Below, in pieces: positions 19,764-20,799 of a stretch of 20,799 bases of DNA. The notes below the pieces were generated by a model, which worked only from the letters and a program-made list of their open reading frames with translations, did not search any database and was not told the origin of the DNA. A program made the translations under genes and the position numbers. The DNA is from a virus: the IMG/VR virus record IMGVR_UViG_3300042914_002624, positions 1 through 20,799 of that record; one strand, written 5' to 3'. Within the stretch, counting starts at the first letter, position 1. Every line of letters starts with the position of its first letter.

Positions 19764-20786
19764 ATGCTTCTGACGCTGCTCCAAAGCGCCAGCAGCGGCA
19801 ACTATGTCTTGCCCGCTGACGGTGGGGTGTATTCGTACAGCGGCAACAACGCCACGCTGACCTACACGTCAGCGGGCGCGTACACCATCGCCGCTGACGG
19901 CGGCGTTTACTCGTACAGCGGCAACGCGGCCAATGTGCTGTTCAACCGGCGTCTGGCGCCTAACGGTGGCACTTACTCGTACTCCGGGAACAATGCCAAC
20001 ACGCTGTTCAACCGGCGCGTAGCGGCTGACGGCGGCACTTACACCTATTCGGGCAACGCGGCCAACACGCTCTACAACCGGCGTCTGGTCGCGGATGGCG
20101 GCACCTACTCGTATTCGGGCAACAACGCCAACCTGACCTATACGCCTGCCGGGGCGTACACCATTACCGCCGATGGCGGGGTTTACAGCTACTCGGGCAA
20201 CAACGCGAACACGCTGTTCAACCGCCGATTGGTGGCAGACGGCGGGGTGTATTCGTACTCGGGCAACGATGCCACGCTGACCTATACCACCGTTGGAGCG
20301 TTCACGCTCTCGGCTGACGGCGGCGTGTACACCTACGCAGGTAACAACGCCGACCTGTTGTACTCGGGTACGCCCCTGGTAACAGAGACTCGCGGCGGCT
20401 ACGGCCCGCCGACGAAGCGCAAGCAGCGTGACTTCGACGAAGAGCGCCGCGAACGCGAGAAGCTCCGCGAGCAGATCGAGGCCGCAGTCGCGCCGCTCAA
20501 GGCCAAGAAGGCCGAGGTGGTCGAGACGGCCGCCGGGGGCGAGGAGGGCGTTGCCATCCTCACCCGGCGCCAGCGCATCGCCATCCCGGTGCCGGCGTCG
20601 CTCGATGCGGGCGAGGTGGCGCGGATGGTCTCGGCGGCGCTCGAGCGTGCCGGCATCGAGGCGCGCCGGGCGGAGAGCGAACGCGCGCGGCAGCTCGCCG
20701 CTGCGGCGTTCGAGGTCGAGGTACAGGAGCGGATGCGGCGCATCCAGCGCCGCCGCCGCGAGGAATGGCTGCTGTTGCTGAACTGA
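19764..20786 (+). CDS. Repeat protein with eight DGG-YSYSGN repeats and charged coiled-coil tail
   Basis: 340 residues. Residues 18-206 contain eight DGGVYSYSGN-type repeats starting near 19, 45, 67, 89, 111, 137, 159 and 185, so spacing alternates between 26 and 22 residues: 26 when the insert is TLTYT.AGAYTI, 22 when it is NTLFNRRLV. Aromatic/Asn repeats of this type suggest a stacked beta solenoid or beta-rich stalk. After 212 the chain changes to a charged coiled coil (EERREREKLREQIEAAVAPLKA), a loop, and a second helix region (EVQERMRRIQRRRREEW). A tail-spike or fibre linker role is plausible. No chaperone or peptidase domain seen. Confidence 0.75.
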   Translation: MLLTLLQSASSGNYVLPADGGVYSYSGNNATLTYTSAGAYTIAADGGVYSYSGNAANVLFNRRLAPNGGTYSYSGNNANTLFNRRVAADGGTYTYSGNAANTLYNRRLVADGGTYSYSGNNANLTYTPAGAYTITADGGVYSYSGNNANTLFNRRLVADGGVYSYSGNDATLTYTTVGAFTLSADGGVYTYAGNNADLLYSGTPLVTETRGGYGPPTKRKQRDFDEERREREKLREQIEAAVAPLKAKKAEVVETAAGGEEGVAILTRRQRIAIPVPASLDAGEVARMVSAALERAGIEARRAESERARQLAAAAFEVEVQERMRRIQRRRREEWLLLLN

Positions 20787-20793
20787 GGACGCC

Positions 20794-20799
20794 ATGACG
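20794..20799 (+). CDS. Start of the next late gene (cut by window edge)
   Basis: ATG ACG with GAGGACGCC upstream, 7 nt after the previous stop. Only two codons are visible, so nothing can be said about the product. Confidence 0.45.

Noticed and set aside
1-20799. tRNA genes or reverse-transcriptase-based diversity system
   Set aside because: No tRNA-like cloverleaf and no RT motif seen by eye; the window was not scanned by software.

Overview
This window is one end of a temperate tailed-phage or prophage genome with high GC, many GTG starts and proteobacterial-style gene families (DUF3310, DUF669, Sak4-type ATPase, RepB-type primase joined to a RepA-type helicase, Dcm). The likely host is a GC-rich member of Pseudomonadota. 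That host call is inference from composition and gene families; no host gene is visible.

Layout. (1) 1-4058, leftward integration and recombination arm: the integrase start (cut by the window edge), an excisionase-like HTH protein, a Holliday-junction-resolvase-like nuclease, DUF3310, a Cas4/AddB-like iron-sulfur nuclease, a DUF669 ssDNA-binding protein, a Sak4-type ATPase and a small DUF7173-like protein. (2) 4059-4979, switch: a leftward repressor and a rightward Cro-like protein around a compact operator region. The 7-mer GGTGTTG overlaps the -35 of all three candidate promoters here. (3) 5000-6993, a rightward replication protein (primase plus helicase) split by an apparent -1 frameshift. 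(4) 6990-11735, a tightly packed leftward accessory operon of about 16 mostly tiny genes, nearly all joined by 4-nt ATGA/GTGA overlaps, plus a Dcm methyltransferase that carries a complete endonuclease-VII-like gene nested in another frame. (5) 11736-12076, a non-coding divergent region with a dyad, iteron-like GTGCTCGC repeats and strong hairpins. (6) 12077-20799, rightward late genes: a small membrane protein, putative small terminase, a zinc-ribbon HNH protein, large terminase, portal, several virion proteins and a repeat protein. No major capsid, scaffold or lysis gene is visible.

How the parts fit: the repressor and Cro choose between lysogeny and leftward early transcription (recombination, excision). 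Cro and the primase-helicase appear to form one rightward early unit. The accessory operon and the late packaging genes diverge from the region around 11.8-12.0 kb. The observations most worth following are the methyltransferase with the overprinted endonuclease, the accessory operon built from repeated gene-junction elements with two mosaic paralogs, the shared operator/-35 motif, and the iteron/hairpin region.
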